The translations under genes were made by a program, and so were the position numbers. From Bin87 sp963663945 (lineage in GTDB: Bacteria; Chloroflexota; Dehalococcoidia; Lucifugimonadales; UBA3495), in assembly GCA_963663945.1 (NCBI GenBank), contig OY760687.1:1860001-1924000 (forward strand): a stretch of DNA of 64,000 nt, in the 5' to 3' direction. Below, one piece after another: positions 8,828 through 17,653 of the stretch. Each line of letters begins with the position of its first letter. Position 1 is the stretch's first letter. The notes below the pieces were generated by a model, which worked only from the letters and a program-made list of their open reading frames with translations, was not told the origin of the DNA and did not search any database.

Positions 8828-9072
8828 AGCGAGTTCCCGCGCCGGTTGCGCGTCAACATAGGTTGAGATCCCAGCCCGCTCGTTTCCCTGCGTCCCGCCT
8901 TGAAGGCATGATCGACCAGGTCCGCCGAGCGGACTGAACGGAGCCGTTGGTACAGCGACCATTTTATCAGGCGGCGCCGCTGCGAACCCGGGTAAGAGTC
9001 GATCCCCGTGCTATGATTGCGCAACCCGGCCCCCAACTGTGTATCTGCTCGTCTGTTCCTGGCGTACCGCCG

Positions 9073-10377
9073 ATGGCATTCATCCCTGCTGCCCTGATTC
9101 CCCATTGGCTGCGCACCTATGCCGCTGTGATACTGGCCGTGTCTCTAGCGGTCAACCTCATCACCAGCTTTTCCCTCTACGTGCAGGCGCTCACAATCCC
9201 TGGGATGAAGGGCACCTTCGATCTGTCCTACACCACGGTCTTCGTACTGGTGGTGGCCCTGTCGATATCCCGGGTCGTGTCCGGATTGCTGTCCGGCGCC
9301 GCCGCCTCCCGATACGGTGGGCGGTGGATGGTAATCTCCAGCATTTTCGTGCAGGCCGCGTCGATGGCGTTCCTGGGCTGGTCGCCCAGTTACTGGGTCG
9401 CGCTGGCGGCAATGGTCGCCGTGGGGGTGTCCTCGGGAGCCGCGCTGACCCCCATGATGGGAATGTTGGCGCCGTGGTTTCGCATCACCGATCGTGGAGT
9501 CGCGGCCGGCATCGCCGCGTCCGGCGGCAGCCTGGCGATCATTTTCACGGGCGTAATCGTACCGCCGTTGACCGGCGTCTTCGGCGACGAGGCCTGGAGG
9601 TACACCTGGTATGTGCTGGCCGCCACCAGCGTGGTGATCGGTCTGCTGTGCGTCAGCTTCATACGCGAAGCCTCACCCGCCGCGACGGCATCCTCCGGCG
9701 CGTCTGCCGCAGGCACGTCTTCCACGCCTGCCCCGGCGCGGCGTGGACCCGCCGGCTGGCCCGTACAGGTGTACACCAATCCCTATGTCTGGCTGATCAC
9801 CGGCATGGCCTTTTGCTCCGGGTTCGTTCACGGGATCCTGACCTCCAGCTACGGCGCGTACCTGGAAGTGGAACACGGCATGGACGTGGCGGTCGTCGGC
9901 GCGTTGTTCATGCTCATCGGAGTCCTGAGCATCGGCAGCGGCGTCGGCTCAGGGGCATTGTCCGACCGGGTGGGGCGCGGGCTGGCTTTCGGCGTAACGT
10001 TCCTGATCGAGGTTGCCTGCCATGCCCTGTTCTGGCTGTTTCCCGAGCTGATTTTCTTCATCATCGCATCGGTGCTCGCGGGGTTCGCGTTGCGCGCGAC
10101 CTACACCATATGCGCGGCGGCGGCTGGCGACTTCGTACCGGTTTTTATGGCGCCGGCCGCATTCGGATTAATGGGCATGGGCGCGGGCATTGGGGGTACA
10201 ATTTCTCCCGCCATATCCGGCCCGATTGCCGACGCTACCGGCACGCTCCGGTGGTCATTCGCCATGGCCTCAGGGATCGCCCTCATCGGCGCCGGGCTGG
10301 GTTTCACCCTTCACATCATGACCCGAACTCGCGGTCAGGGCGAGACCGGCACGGCGTCGTCGCCGGCGCAACCCTGA
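9073..10377 (+). CDS. Major facilitator superfamily transporter (oxalate/formate antiporter-like)
   Basis: About 434 aa with 12 predicted transmembrane helices in two six-helix halves joined by a hydrophilic loop rich in Ala, Ser and Pro (around TASSGASAAGTSSTPAPARR). The loop between helices 2 and 3 reads SGAAASRYGGRWMV, the MFS signature region, and its repeat in the second half is GALSDRVGRGLAF. Overall layout fits the OFA/monocarboxylate group, so an organic anion is a likely substrate, though unproven. The frame is open from 8947; the ATG at 9073 is chosen because hydrophobic, family-like sequence begins there. The ATG at 9013 is an alternative. No clear ribosome site is visible for either. 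Confidence 0.85.
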   Translation: MAFIPAALIPHWLRTYAAVILAVSLAVNLITSFSLYVQALTIPGMKGTFDLSYTTVFVLVVALSISRVVSGLLSGAAASRYGGRWMVISSIFVQAASMAFLGWSPSYWVALAAMVAVGVSSGAALTPMMGMLAPWFRITDRGVAAGIAASGGSLAIIFTGVIVPPLTGVFGDEAWRYTWYVLAATSVVIGLLCVSFIREASPAATASSGASAAGTSSTPAPARRGPAGWPVQVYTNPYVWLITGMAFCSGFVHGILTSSYGAYLEVEHGMDVAVVGALFMLIGVLSIGSGVGSGALSDRVGRGLAFGVTFLIEVACHALFWLFPELIFFIIASVLAGFALRATYTICAAAAGDFVPVFMAPAAFGLMGMGAGIGGTISPAISGPIADATGTLRWSFAMASGIALIGAGLGFTLHIMTRTRGQGETGTASSPAQP

Positions 10378-10425
10378 CGCCGCGTCGCGCTGGTTCGCAC
10401 CGGGTCCACTGCAGGTGGTACGAAT

Positions 10426-11142
10426 TTGACAGACGACAATAACCAAGACTTCAGCCGAGCGATGGTGGTGGTCGCCCACGCGGACGACGCCGAGTGGGGC
10501 TGCGCCGGAACCGTGGCCCGCTGGTGCGCCGAGGGCAAGCACGTCGTTTACGTGATCTGCACCGACGGCAGCAAGGGCACTCCGGATCCCACTGCGTCTC
10601 CAGATGACGTGATCCGGTCACGACGCACCGAGCAGGAAGATGCCGGCCGAGTGCTCGGGCTCGCCGACGTGGTGTTCTTGGGATACCCCGATGCCTACCT
10701 GCAGTCCAACCTGGAATTGCGCAAGGCCATCACCCGGGAGATCCGCCGGCATCGCCCCGACGTCCTGATCTGCATGAACCCCGTGCGCAACCTGGACGGC
10801 GACGGCTACATCGATCATCCCGACCACTTTGCCTCCGGCGATGCTGCCATGGGCGCCGTGTACCCGTCGGCGCGGGACCCGCTCACGTTTCCCGAGCTCC
10901 TCACCGACGAGGGGTTGGAACCGCACAAGGTGCTCGAAGTGTGGATTATGGGCCGAACTCACCCGGACCACTTCGTGGATGTTACCGATCATATCGAGAC
11001 CGCCGTGGACGCCCTGCGCGCCCATCGGAGCCAGGTCGATCCCGCGGCTGCGGACCAGTATCTTCGGGAATGGCGCCGCCGCGATGGGCCCAGAATCGGC
11101 GTGGAATACGCCGAGGTGTTCAAGCGTTTTCGCCTCGGCTAG
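10426..11142 (+). CDS. PIG-L family deacetylase
   Basis: 238 aa LmbE/PIG-L family zinc hydrolase. This family removes acetyl groups from N-acetylglucosamine-type substrates, including precursors of mycothiol and bacillithiol. The metal-binding signature AHADDAEWG (residues 17-25) replaces the usual xHPDDE form with H18, D20 and D21 kept. The second metal histidine is in DHPDHFASG. VRNLDGDGYIDHPDH lies in the expected region. The start is TTG at 10426, 48 bases after the MFS stop, with AGGTGG a little upstream. The substrate is unknown; pairing with a transporter suggests a glycoside or amino-sugar derivative, which is only inference. Confidence 0.87.
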   Translation: MTDDNNQDFSRAMVVVAHADDAEWGCAGTVARWCAEGKHVVYVICTDGSKGTPDPTASPDDVIRSRRTEQEDAGRVLGLADVVFLGYPDAYLQSNLELRKAITREIRRHRPDVLICMNPVRNLDGDGYIDHPDHFASGDAAMGAVYPSARDPLTFPELLTDEGLEPHKVLEVWIMGRTHPDHFVDVTDHIETAVDALRAHRSQVDPAAADQYLREWRRRDGPRIGVEYAEVFKRFRLG

Positions 11143-11235
11143 GTTGGCGTCCGCCTGGTCGCCACTGACCGGCCGGGCCGGACTCCGGGGTCGCGCCGGT
11201 AGTACGAACCCGCGGCCGATGCCAACGTAAACTTA

Positions 11236-11264
11236 TTGACATCCTACCCTTCCGGCTATACGAT
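11236..11264 (+). promoter_or_regulatory. Promoter of the DUF1800-DUF1501-NHL operon
   Basis: Perfect -35 TTGACA (11236-11241), 17-base spacer, -10 TACGAT (11259-11264; TATACG two bases earlier is an alternative). The leader to the first gene is about 135 bases. Confidence 0.6.
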
Positions 11265-11406
11265 TCTAATCTGATAATCGTTCCGCAGTTGGGCAGCCGT
11301 AGGCGGCCGTTCCAATTGCGAGGGTAACGGTTATTGCGGTATATTTGCATCACAAAGAATCGGTCAATCGGGACCCCGTTCCCGAGGTACACGAAAGGAG
11401 GAACCA

Positions 11407-12831
11407 ATGGCAGGAAGCAACGACATCGCACTGATGGCGCACCTTCTCCGCCGGGCCGGCTTCAGCGCCAGCCGCGACGAGATCGAAGCCGCTGCTGCGA
11501 AGGGCTATGACACCGTGGTGGAGGAGCTGCTGAGCCCCGGCGGCGCCTCGGGCGTCGAAGACGACCTGATGCTGCGCTACCACCCCACCTACAACCACCC
11601 GGGCGCCATCGAGATCAACATCCAGAACTGGGTGTATCGCATGGTCAACACCGAGTACCAGCTCAAGGAGAAGATGGCCCTCTTCTGGCACATGATCTTC
11701 TGCGCTGGGCACTCCAAGATCGACTCCGGCGAGGAAATGGGCCGGATGGTCCAGATGTTCCGCGACAAGGGCATGGGCAACTTCCGGGAACTGCTGATGG
11801 AACTTTCCACCAGCCCCGCCATGGTCTACTACCTGGACAATTGCGAGAGCCACAAGACGGCCATCAACGAAAACTACGGCCGTGAGCTGCTCGAACTGTT
11901 CTCCATGGGCGTCGGCATGAACGAGGGGTTCAACTACTCCGAGGACGACGTCAAGGCCACCGCCCGCGCGTTCACCGGCTGGAACATCGCCCCTCCGTAT
12001 CCGCCGTTCCCCTACGGCCGCAGCCCTTGGGAATTCCGGTTCGACCCCGCCGACCACGACGACGACGAAAAGACGTTCCTGGGTCGCACGGGCAATTGGA
12101 ACGGCGATGATATCCTGGACATCATCGCCGACCAGCGCGCCACCGCCCGCTTCATCTCCCGCCACCTGTACAACTACTTCGTCGCCGACGAGGTGCCGGT
12201 TCCCAGCTGGCGCCAGACCCCGCCGAAGGACGGGGGCCTGTTGGACGCGCTGGAGCAGGCGTATTTCGACAACGGCCACAACGTCACCGAGATGCTGCGC
12301 ACGCTGTTCACCTCCGACTCGTTCAAGAACGCCCGCTACGCCAAGGTGAAGAACCCGGCCGAAATGGTTGCCGGCACCCTGCGCATGGTCGGCGACCACC
12401 GCGACGAGATCAAGCCCGGCATGTTCGAGCTCAGCCAGGAGCCCAAGTACATGGGCATGGACCTGATGAACCCGCCCACCGTCGAGGGTTGGCACACTGG
12501 CCACGAGTGGATCGACTCCGGCACCCTGGTCGAGCGCATCAACTTCGCCGCCGACTACCTGGGCCGCACCGAACTCCCCGGCGTCCAGAGCATGATCTCC
12601 AAGCTCATGTCCCAGGGCGATAGCCTCAGCCCCGAACAGTTCGTCGACACCTGTGCCGACCTGGTGGGCTGCCTGAACCTCTCCGAGGACACCCGCGAGC
12701 AGCTCATCGACCACGCCGGCCGTGGTGGCAACCTCACCCACGGCTCCGACGCTGAGCGCGCCGAGTTCGCCCGCCGCTCCGGCGAGATGTTCCAGATCAT
12801 CGCCTCCACCTCCGAGTTCCAGTTCGAGTAA
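11407..12831 (+). CDS. DUF1800 family protein
   Basis: 474 aa protein matching the DUF1800 family along its length: ALMAHLLRRAGFSASRDEI at the start, KMALFWHMIFCAGHSKI, then ENYGRELLELFSMGVG and ARAFTGWNIAPP as the conserved core, and MNPPTVEGWHTGHEWI near the end. Most homologues are exported with a Tat or Sec signal, but this one begins directly with the conserved domain, so it appears cytosolic. DUF1800 is almost always paired with DUF1501, as here (next gene, 104 bases downstream). Biochemical role is unknown. AAAGGAGG lies just upstream of the ATG, a strong ribosome site that suggests high expression. Confidence 0.9.
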   Translation: MAGSNDIALMAHLLRRAGFSASRDEIEAAAAKGYDTVVEELLSPGGASGVEDDLMLRYHPTYNHPGAIEINIQNWVYRMVNTEYQLKEKMALFWHMIFCAGHSKIDSGEEMGRMVQMFRDKGMGNFRELLMELSTSPAMVYYLDNCESHKTAINENYGRELLELFSMGVGMNEGFNYSEDDVKATARAFTGWNIAPPYPPFPYGRSPWEFRFDPADHDDDEKTFLGRTGNWNGDDILDIIADQRATARFISRHLYNYFVADEVPVPSWRQTPPKDGGLLDALEQAYFDNGHNVTEMLRTLFTSDSFKNARYAKVKNPAEMVAGTLRMVGDHRDEIKPGMFELSQEPKYMGMDLMNPPTVEGWHTGHEWIDSGTLVERINFAADYLGRTELPGVQSMISKLMSQGDSLSPEQFVDTCADLVGCLNLSEDTREQLIDHAGRGGNLTHGSDAERAEFARRSGEMFQIIASTSEFQFE

Positions 12832-12848
12832 TCGGCGACTATTCCGAC

Positions 12849-12894
12849 GTTGGCCGGCCCGGCGCATCAGTAATCCAGCGACGGCCCGGCCAAC
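12849..12894 (+). promoter_or_regulatory. Hairpin between DUF1800 and DUF1501 genes
   Basis: GTTGGCCGG (12849-12857) pairs with CCGGCCAAC (12886-12894). There is no T tract, so it more likely tunes relative expression or mRNA decay inside the operon than ends transcription. Confidence 0.4.
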
Positions 12895-12935
12895 CCCAAC
12901 GCTACGACCAGATACCCAAAACGGAGGACTATCAA

Positions 12936-14075
12936 ATGGTCTCTACCAACAAAGATAACGTTCTGGTGGTGCTCTCGCTGTCCGGCGGGAACGACGGCCT
13001 GAACACCGTCATTCCTTACAACGACGGCCACTACCGCGACTTTCGCCCCAACCTGGGCGTGGACGCCGAGCAGGTCATCGATTTGAATGGCGAGATCGGC
13101 CTGCATCCCACCATGCGTCCCCTGAAGAAGTACTGGGACGAGGGCAAGCTCGCCGTATTCCTCGGCATCGGCTACGCCAACCCCTCCTATAGCCACTTCC
13201 GCAGCATGGACATCTGGCACACCTGCGAGCCCGACACCATCGGGACCGAGGGCTGGCTCGGCCAGGTCATCCACGAGCTCGACCCGAAGAACGAAGGCCA
13301 GGGCATCACCGGCGTGAACTTCGGTCGCGGCCTCCCCCGCGCCCTCGCCAAGGAAGGCGTGCCGGTGGCTTCCGTCGGCAACCTCGAGACCTACGGCCTG
13401 CTCACTGGCATCGAGGGTGATGACCAGCGCGCCGAGGCCCTGGACCTCTTCAGCAAGATCTATGCCCCGACCATCGGGCAGGGTTTCGTCAGCGACTACC
13501 TGCGCTCCACGGGCACCTACGCCCGCATCGGCGCCGATATCCTGGCCACCGCGCCGCCGAAGTACACCTCCAACGTGGAGTACTCCAGCACCACCGTCGG
13601 CCAGTACATGAAGAACATCGCCCAGACTCACCTGGCTGACCTGGGAACCCGCGTGCTCTTCACCACCAGCCCCTACAACGGCTTCGACACCCACGCCAAC
13701 CAGGCCCAGCTCCACAGCGGCCTGTGGACCGACGTGTCCGCCAACGTTGACACCTTCATCACCGACCTCCGCGAGCATGACGCCAGTGACAACGTCATCA
13801 CGTTCATGTTCTCCGAGTTTGGCCGCCGCATCGGCGACAACGGCTCCGGCACCGACCACGGCGCCGGCTCCGTGGCCTTCATGGTGGGCGAGAAGGTCAA
13901 GGGCGGCATCTACGGTGTCTACCCGTCCCTAGCTCCAGCCGATCAGGAAGAGGGCGGCAACCTCCGGTCCAATATGGACTTCCGCCAGGTTTACGCCACC
14001 GTCCTGGAAGACTGGATGGGTCTCGACTCCAACCCCATCAACCGCGGCGTCTTCGAGAAGGTCCCCTTCCTGTAG
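12936..14075 (+). CDS. DUF1501 family protein
   Basis: 379 aa member of the DUF1501 family, which belongs to the alkaline phosphatase/sulfatase fold. Recognisable segments are VLSLSGGNDGLNTVIPYND at residues 10-28, YSHFRSMDIWHT, GFDTHANQAQLH and FSEFGRRIGDNGSGTDHG, where Asp and His residues sit at the positions of metal ligands in this fold. The usual Tat signal is absent, as in its DUF1800 partner. A/GGAGG precedes the ATG. Role unknown; the pair is widely conserved in Planctomycetes, Proteobacteria and Chloroflexota without an assigned reaction. Confidence 0.9.
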   Translation: MVSTNKDNVLVVLSLSGGNDGLNTVIPYNDGHYRDFRPNLGVDAEQVIDLNGEIGLHPTMRPLKKYWDEGKLAVFLGIGYANPSYSHFRSMDIWHTCEPDTIGTEGWLGQVIHELDPKNEGQGITGVNFGRGLPRALAKEGVPVASVGNLETYGLLTGIEGDDQRAEALDLFSKIYAPTIGQGFVSDYLRSTGTYARIGADILATAPPKYTSNVEYSSTTVGQYMKNIAQTHLADLGTRVLFTTSPYNGFDTHANQAQLHSGLWTDVSANVDTFITDLREHDASDNVITFMFSEFGRRIGDNGSGTDHGAGSVAFMVGEKVKGGIYGVYPSLAPADQEEGGNLRSNMDFRQVYATVLEDWMGLDSNPINRGVFEKVPFL

Positions 14076-14096
14076 GCCAACGGTTTCGAACCAACG

Positions 14097-14134
14097 AGGC
14101 GGAGGGCCGTCGCTGGACGGCGAACCCTCCGCCT
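14097..14134 (+). terminator. Strong hairpin after DUF1501
   Basis: Outer stem AGGCGGAGGG (14097-14106) / CCCTCCGCCT (14125-14134) with an inner stem CCGTC / GACGG. Only TTATCC follows, so read-through into the NHL gene is plausible. Confidence 0.5.
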
Positions 14135-14171
14135 TATCCTGAAGAATGACGACACAAAAAGAGGGAAGTCT

Positions 14172-15176
14172 ATGAGTACCCATCTCTTTGGCCTTGTGGA
14201 TATTGCCTTCCCTTATAGCCATTCCGTTGGCCGCAATGAGTTCAATGGCACCGGGTTCCGCAATCCGGTGGACATGGCTATCGACAATGAAGGCAAGGTC
14301 TTTGTCCTGAACCGCTCCTACGAGAACCGACCCGACGGCGTGCACGTAACCGTGGCCACGCTGAGCGAGGATTACGTGAGCGAGTTCAGCCAGTTCGGCG
14401 AGGCGCCGGGCGACATGTACTGGCCCACCTCCTGCGCCCTCGACGGCGGCAACAACCTGTACGTCGCTGACGAGTATCTCAATCGCATCACCATCTACAC
14501 CGAGGACGGCGACTACGTTTCCCATTGGGGCGAGGCTGGAAACGGCCCTGGCCAGTTCGATGGACCGTCCGGCATCTCCATCGTTGGAGATACCATGTGG
14601 GTGGTCGACAGCAAGAACAACCGCGTCCAGAGCTACGGACTCGACGGCTCCTTCAAGAGCCAGTTCGGAGAAGCCGGTTCCGGAAACGGCCAGTTGAATC
14701 TGCCCTGGGGCATCTGCCTCGACAACGACGGCCTCATCTATGTGGCTGACTGGCGCAATGACCGCATCCAGGTGTTCAACCAAGCCGGCGACTGGCAGGC
14801 CAGCTACGGCACCAGTGGCGACGGCCCCGGCCAGTTCAAGCGGCCCAACGCCGTGTTCGTGGACAACGATGGCGACATCTATGTCTGCGACCGCGAGAAC
14901 GACCGCGTGCAGATCCTGGCTCCCGACGGACGCTTCCGCGCCCAGCTCAAGGGTGACCATCAGATCTCGGATTGGGGCAAGAGCAAGCTCAACTCCAACC
15001 CCGACATGATCCGCCAGCGGACCATGGCCATCACCAACGATGGCGGCTCCTTCGAAAAGGTGTTTGCCAACCCGTGCGCCGTGCGCGTCACCGCTTCCGG
15101 TCAGATCGCAATCCTCGACCACACCCGTGGCCGGATCCAGGTCTACCAGAAGGAAAAGGAACCCGTACTGCTGTAG
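14172..15176 (+). CDS. NHL-repeat beta-propeller protein
   Basis: 334 aa protein made almost entirely of NHL-type repeats, each ending in a pattern such as LYVADEYLNRITIY, MWVVDSKNNRVQSY, IYVADWRNDRIQVF and IYVCDRENDRVQIL. Linkers of the form WGEAGNGPGQFDGPSGISI recur. About six repeats are visible, enough for a closed six-bladed propeller. No signal peptide is seen. NHL propellers usually act as binding scaffolds or as lyases/lactonases of the peptidylglycine-lyase type; no catalytic set can be assigned. It follows DUF1501 by 96 bases with a hairpin between them and is probably the third gene of the operon. Confidence 0.88.
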   Translation: MSTHLFGLVDIAFPYSHSVGRNEFNGTGFRNPVDMAIDNEGKVFVLNRSYENRPDGVHVTVATLSEDYVSEFSQFGEAPGDMYWPTSCALDGGNNLYVADEYLNRITIYTEDGDYVSHWGEAGNGPGQFDGPSGISIVGDTMWVVDSKNNRVQSYGLDGSFKSQFGEAGSGNGQLNLPWGICLDNDGLIYVADWRNDRIQVFNQAGDWQASYGTSGDGPGQFKRPNAVFVDNDGDIYVCDRENDRVQILAPDGRFRAQLKGDHQISDWGKSKLNSNPDMIRQRTMAITNDGGSFEKVFANPCAVRVTASGQIAILDHTRGRIQVYQKEKEPVLL

Positions 15177-15200
15177 CAGCCGGAGAAAGCTTCCAAAGAG

Positions 15201-15226
15201 TAGGGGCGAATGAAAATTCGCCCCTA
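15201..15226. repeat. Palindrome, GGGGCGAAT family; terminator of NHL gene
   Basis: TAGGGGCGAAT (15201-15211) / ATTCGCCCCTA (15216-15226), 4-base loop GAAA, followed by TTTTCG. It lies 25 bases after the NHL gene stop. The same GGGGCGAAT core recurs at 33142-33167 and 56103-56130. Confidence 0.75.
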
Positions 15227-15287
15227 TTTTCGTTTGTTGCGGTGTTGATCCCCGGTCTAGGGCAACACCGACGGATTTGGCCGCCGT

Positions 15288-15641
15288 CTATTCTTCCGGC
15301 CCCTTCGGCATCCCGGCGTCGATCCAGGCCGCAACCTCTGCAGCCTCCGCGCGCGAAAGGAACGGACCCCGCAGCGGCATCCGGCCGAAGGTGCCACAAC
15401 CCAGGCGCAGTGAACGGACCAGGTGAGTGTCAACTCCCGGCACCCCGGGCTCAATGGACGGATACCCGTTGAGCACCGACGCGGCCAGTTCCTCCGGCGT
15501 CTCCCACCAGTATTCGTGAATGCCGGGATAGGGCTGGCGGCCGTGCCGGTCGATCCAGCGATCCATGATCGTGTCCAGCAATTCTTTGACCCGCGGCCAG
15601 TACACGGGGGCGGATTCGTTCTGTTGGGCGTCGGTGCTCAT
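15288..15641 (-). CDS. Conserved hypothetical protein
   Basis: 117 aa. The N-terminal part reads KELLDTIMDRWIDRHGRQP, then GIHEYWWETPEELA, and the C-terminal part FGRMPLRGPFLSRAEAAEVAAWIDAGMP. That last segment resembles the C-terminal helix of cytochrome c-like domains (typical ending IxxWIDxGMP), but there is no CXXCH haem motif and no signal peptide. It may be a haem-less relative. No function can be assigned. The gene is convergent with the NHL gene and lies 58 bases from the divergent-side molybdopterin gene on the same strand. Confidence 0.65.
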   Translation of the reverse strand: MSTDAQQNESAPVYWPRVKELLDTIMDRWIDRHGRQPYPGIHEYWWETPEELAASVLNGYPSIEPGVPGVDTHLVRSLRLGCGTFGRMPLRGPFLSRAEAAEVAAWIDAGMPKGPEE

Positions 15642-15699
15642 TTTGCGGCGGTCTCCGGTTGATGATACTGAAATCGGATTTGCGATTGACGTTTGAAAA

Positions 15700-16191
15700 T
15701 CAGCGCGGATGCTCCTGCACCGACTCGCGCTTCAGGAGTTCGATTGCGTGCGGCAACACGGGCAGGATCACGTCCAGGCATTCGCCGACGCCCCGGGGAC
15801 TTCCCGGCAGCGTGATGATCAGCGTCTGCCCCCTGATGCCCACAACGGAGCGGCTCAGCATCGCCATGGGTGTGAACTTGAGGGTCTGCGCCCGCATGGT
15901 TTCCGCCATGCCGGGCACCTCCCGGTCCATGGCGCGTAACGCCGCTTCGGGTGTGACGTCTCGCTGGCCCATTCCGGTGCCGCCGGTGCTGACGACCAGG
16001 TCCACGTCACCAGAGTCGGCCCACTCACTGAACCGCGCGGTGATGGTGTCTGCGTCGTCCGGCACCACCTCGTAGCGAACTTCGTCGTATTCCGGCGCAG
16101 GCAGCTTGTCCCGAATGGCCTGCCCGCCGGTATCTTCACGTTCGCCTCGGGCGCCCGAGCTGCTGATGGTGAGAATTGCCAGACGGTACAT
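15700..16191 (-). CDS. Molybdopterin adenylyltransferase family protein (MogA/MoaB)
   Basis: 163 aa from the ATG at 16189-16191. MogA-type proteins adenylylate molybdopterin before molybdate insertion. The MPT-binding signature STGGTGMGQRDVTPEA is present, followed by LPGSPRGVGECLDVILPVLPHAI, the conserved C-terminal phosphate loop and helix. The frame continues to 16248, but MYRLAILTIS is the natural family start. No strong ribosome site is seen. The product serves the molybdenum enzymes encoded nearby (CoxL, FdhA). Distinguishing MogA from MoaB needs phylogeny. Confidence 0.88.
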   Translation of the reverse strand: MYRLAILTISSSGARGEREDTGGQAIRDKLPAPEYDEVRYEVVPDDADTITARFSEWADSGDVDLVVSTGGTGMGQRDVTPEAALRAMDREVPGMAETMRAQTLKFTPMAMLSRSVVGIRGQTLIITLPGSPRGVGECLDVILPVLPHAIELLKRESVQEHPR

Positions 16192-16296
16192 TTCGCGGTT
16201 CGGCACAACTGTTTGGAGGAGGGTGTGACGGGCGCAATGATACCACACGGCCAGCCGAGTTCAGGTTCCAAATGTGCCAGCGCCGGCGCGCGTCGT

Positions 16297-16326
16297 TGAC
16301 ACTGCAAAGAGGCAGTACGTATAGTA
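16297..16326 (+). promoter_or_regulatory. Promoter of HIT-crotonase-hydrolase genes
   Basis: TTGACA (16297-16302), 18-base spacer, TATAGT (16321-16326), about 95 bases before the HIT gene. Confidence 0.6.
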
Positions 16327-16421
16327 ATCGGGCGTCCTGGACCGCCTTCGTGGTGGCGTGGTCATTCATGTGCTGACTTGCCGCCCTTCGGTACTCTGAA
16401 CCGGGCTGCGCCAAAACCTGT

Positions 16422-16760
16422 ATGAGTTCCGAACCCACCAATTGCGTATTCTGTGAGATCGTGGCCGGCCGCGAACCGGCGCGGATCCGATATCTGGATA
16501 ATGACCTGATCGCCATCGTCAACCGACTCACGTGGGTGCCGGTCATGCTGCTCGTCATGCCGCGCCGCCACATGTCGCAGCTCGAGATGTGGAGCAGCGG
16601 GATTATGTCCCGCCTCGGCGATGTCGCGGCCACCCTCGGCTGCATGTATTGCCCCAACGGTTTCCGCATACTGTCCAACTTCGGGTACGATGGATTGCAA
16701 AGCCAGTCCCACGGCCACGTACACGTCATCGGCGGTCAATTCCTCGGCCACTACGCTTGA
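16422..16760 (+). CDS. HIT family protein
   Basis: 112 aa histidine-triad nucleotide-binding protein. The triad reads H97-G-H99-V-H101 followed by VIGG. CVFC at 8-11 and H50 in MPRRH resemble the zinc site found in many HIT proteins. HIT proteins hydrolyse AMP-linked substrates such as adenosine phosphoramidates or dinucleoside polyphosphates. It starts a likely operon with an enoyl-CoA hydratase (47 bases on) and an alpha/beta hydrolase. Start ATG is the first in frame after a good promoter; no strong ribosome site is visible. Confidence 0.85.
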   Translation: MSSEPTNCVFCEIVAGREPARIRYLDNDLIAIVNRLTWVPVMLLVMPRRHMSQLEMWSSGIMSRLGDVAATLGCMYCPNGFRILSNFGYDGLQSQSHGHVHVIGGQFLGHYA

Positions 16761-16807
16761 AACGCTTCCGACCGCACCACCCCTGAATCCAAGGAGACTT
16801 CCTCGCT

Positions 16808-17596
16808 ATGCCTGAAACCGTTCTCTACGAAAAGACCGGGACCGACAACCACGTTGCGGTCATAACGCTCAACCGGCCCGAGTCGTCCAACGCCATCAAC
16901 CGCCAGCTCCGGCAGGACCTGCGGGAAGTTATCGACCACTTCGATAACGAGGACGACGAGGCCTGGGTGGCCGTGATCACCGGCGCCGGGCGCAATTTCT
17001 GCGCCGGCCGCGACCTGAAGGAGCGCGCCTCCGATAACGCCGAAGGCGTCCAGGCTCGCGCTGAGAACAGCATGTCCCCCAACAAGCCCCACATGTGGGA
17101 GCGGCCGGTGAAGCCTCTGGTGGCCGCGGTCAATGGAGCCGCTGCTGCCGGTGGTTGGTCCATCGCCCAGATGTGCGACGTTCGGCTGGCCGCGGACAAT
17201 GCTCGCCTCGGCATCACTGAGACCAAATGGAGCCTGATGCCGCCTTTCGCCATCGAACTCACCAAGATGATCGGCATTTCCAATGTGTTGGAACTGGTGA
17301 TGACCGCCGACCTTCTTCCGGCCGAACGGGTCAAGGAAATGGGTTTCCTGAACAAGGTTGTGCCCGCCGACGAACTCGTGCCCGAAGCTGTGAAGATGGC
17401 CGAGAGCATCGCGCAGAACGCTCCGCTGGCGGTTCGGACCATCAAGGACCTGGCCTACAGCAGCCTGGACATGTCCATCGCCGAAATCAGCGCCAAGACC
17501 TATGTCGCCTACGACTACATCCTTACGACGCAGGACAGCAAGGAGGGCCCGCGCGCCTTCGCCGAGAAGCGGCGCCCGAATTGGCAGCTCAAATAG
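16808..17596 (+). CDS. Enoyl-CoA hydratase/isomerase family protein
   Basis: 262 aa crotonase-fold enzyme. Recognisable parts are VAVITLNRPESSNAIN (15-30), the oxyanion loop GAGRNFCAGRDLKE, and VAAVNGAAAAGGWSIAQMCDVRLA, the second oxyanion-hole element. The glutamates of classic enoyl-CoA hydratase are partly preserved (RLGITETKW), so hydration is possible but other crotonase reactions are not excluded. AAGGAG lies upstream of the ATG. It sits between HIT and alpha/beta hydrolase genes and probably works in a CoA-linked degradation route. Confidence 0.9.
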   Translation: MPETVLYEKTGTDNHVAVITLNRPESSNAINRQLRQDLREVIDHFDNEDDEAWVAVITGAGRNFCAGRDLKERASDNAEGVQARAENSMSPNKPHMWERPVKPLVAAVNGAAAAGGWSIAQMCDVRLAADNARLGITETKWSLMPPFAIELTKMIGISNVLELVMTADLLPAERVKEMGFLNKVVPADELVPEAVKMAESIAQNAPLAVRTIKDLAYSSLDMSIAEISAKTYVAYDYILTTQDSKEGPRAFAEKRRPNWQLK

Positions 17597-17653
17597 CCCC
17601 ATCCCGCCGTCGCCGTATCACGAACAGGCCAGCCATACTTCAGGAGGAATGAC

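Noticed and set aside
11350..12867. 505-codon minus-strand frame under the DUF1800 gene
   Set aside because: It is a shadow frame; all recognisable motifs are on the plus strand.
14097..14134. End of the DUF1501 operon at this hairpin
   Set aside because: The NHL gene follows in the same direction within 100 bases without an evident promoter of its own, and there is no T tract, so partial read-through is more likely.
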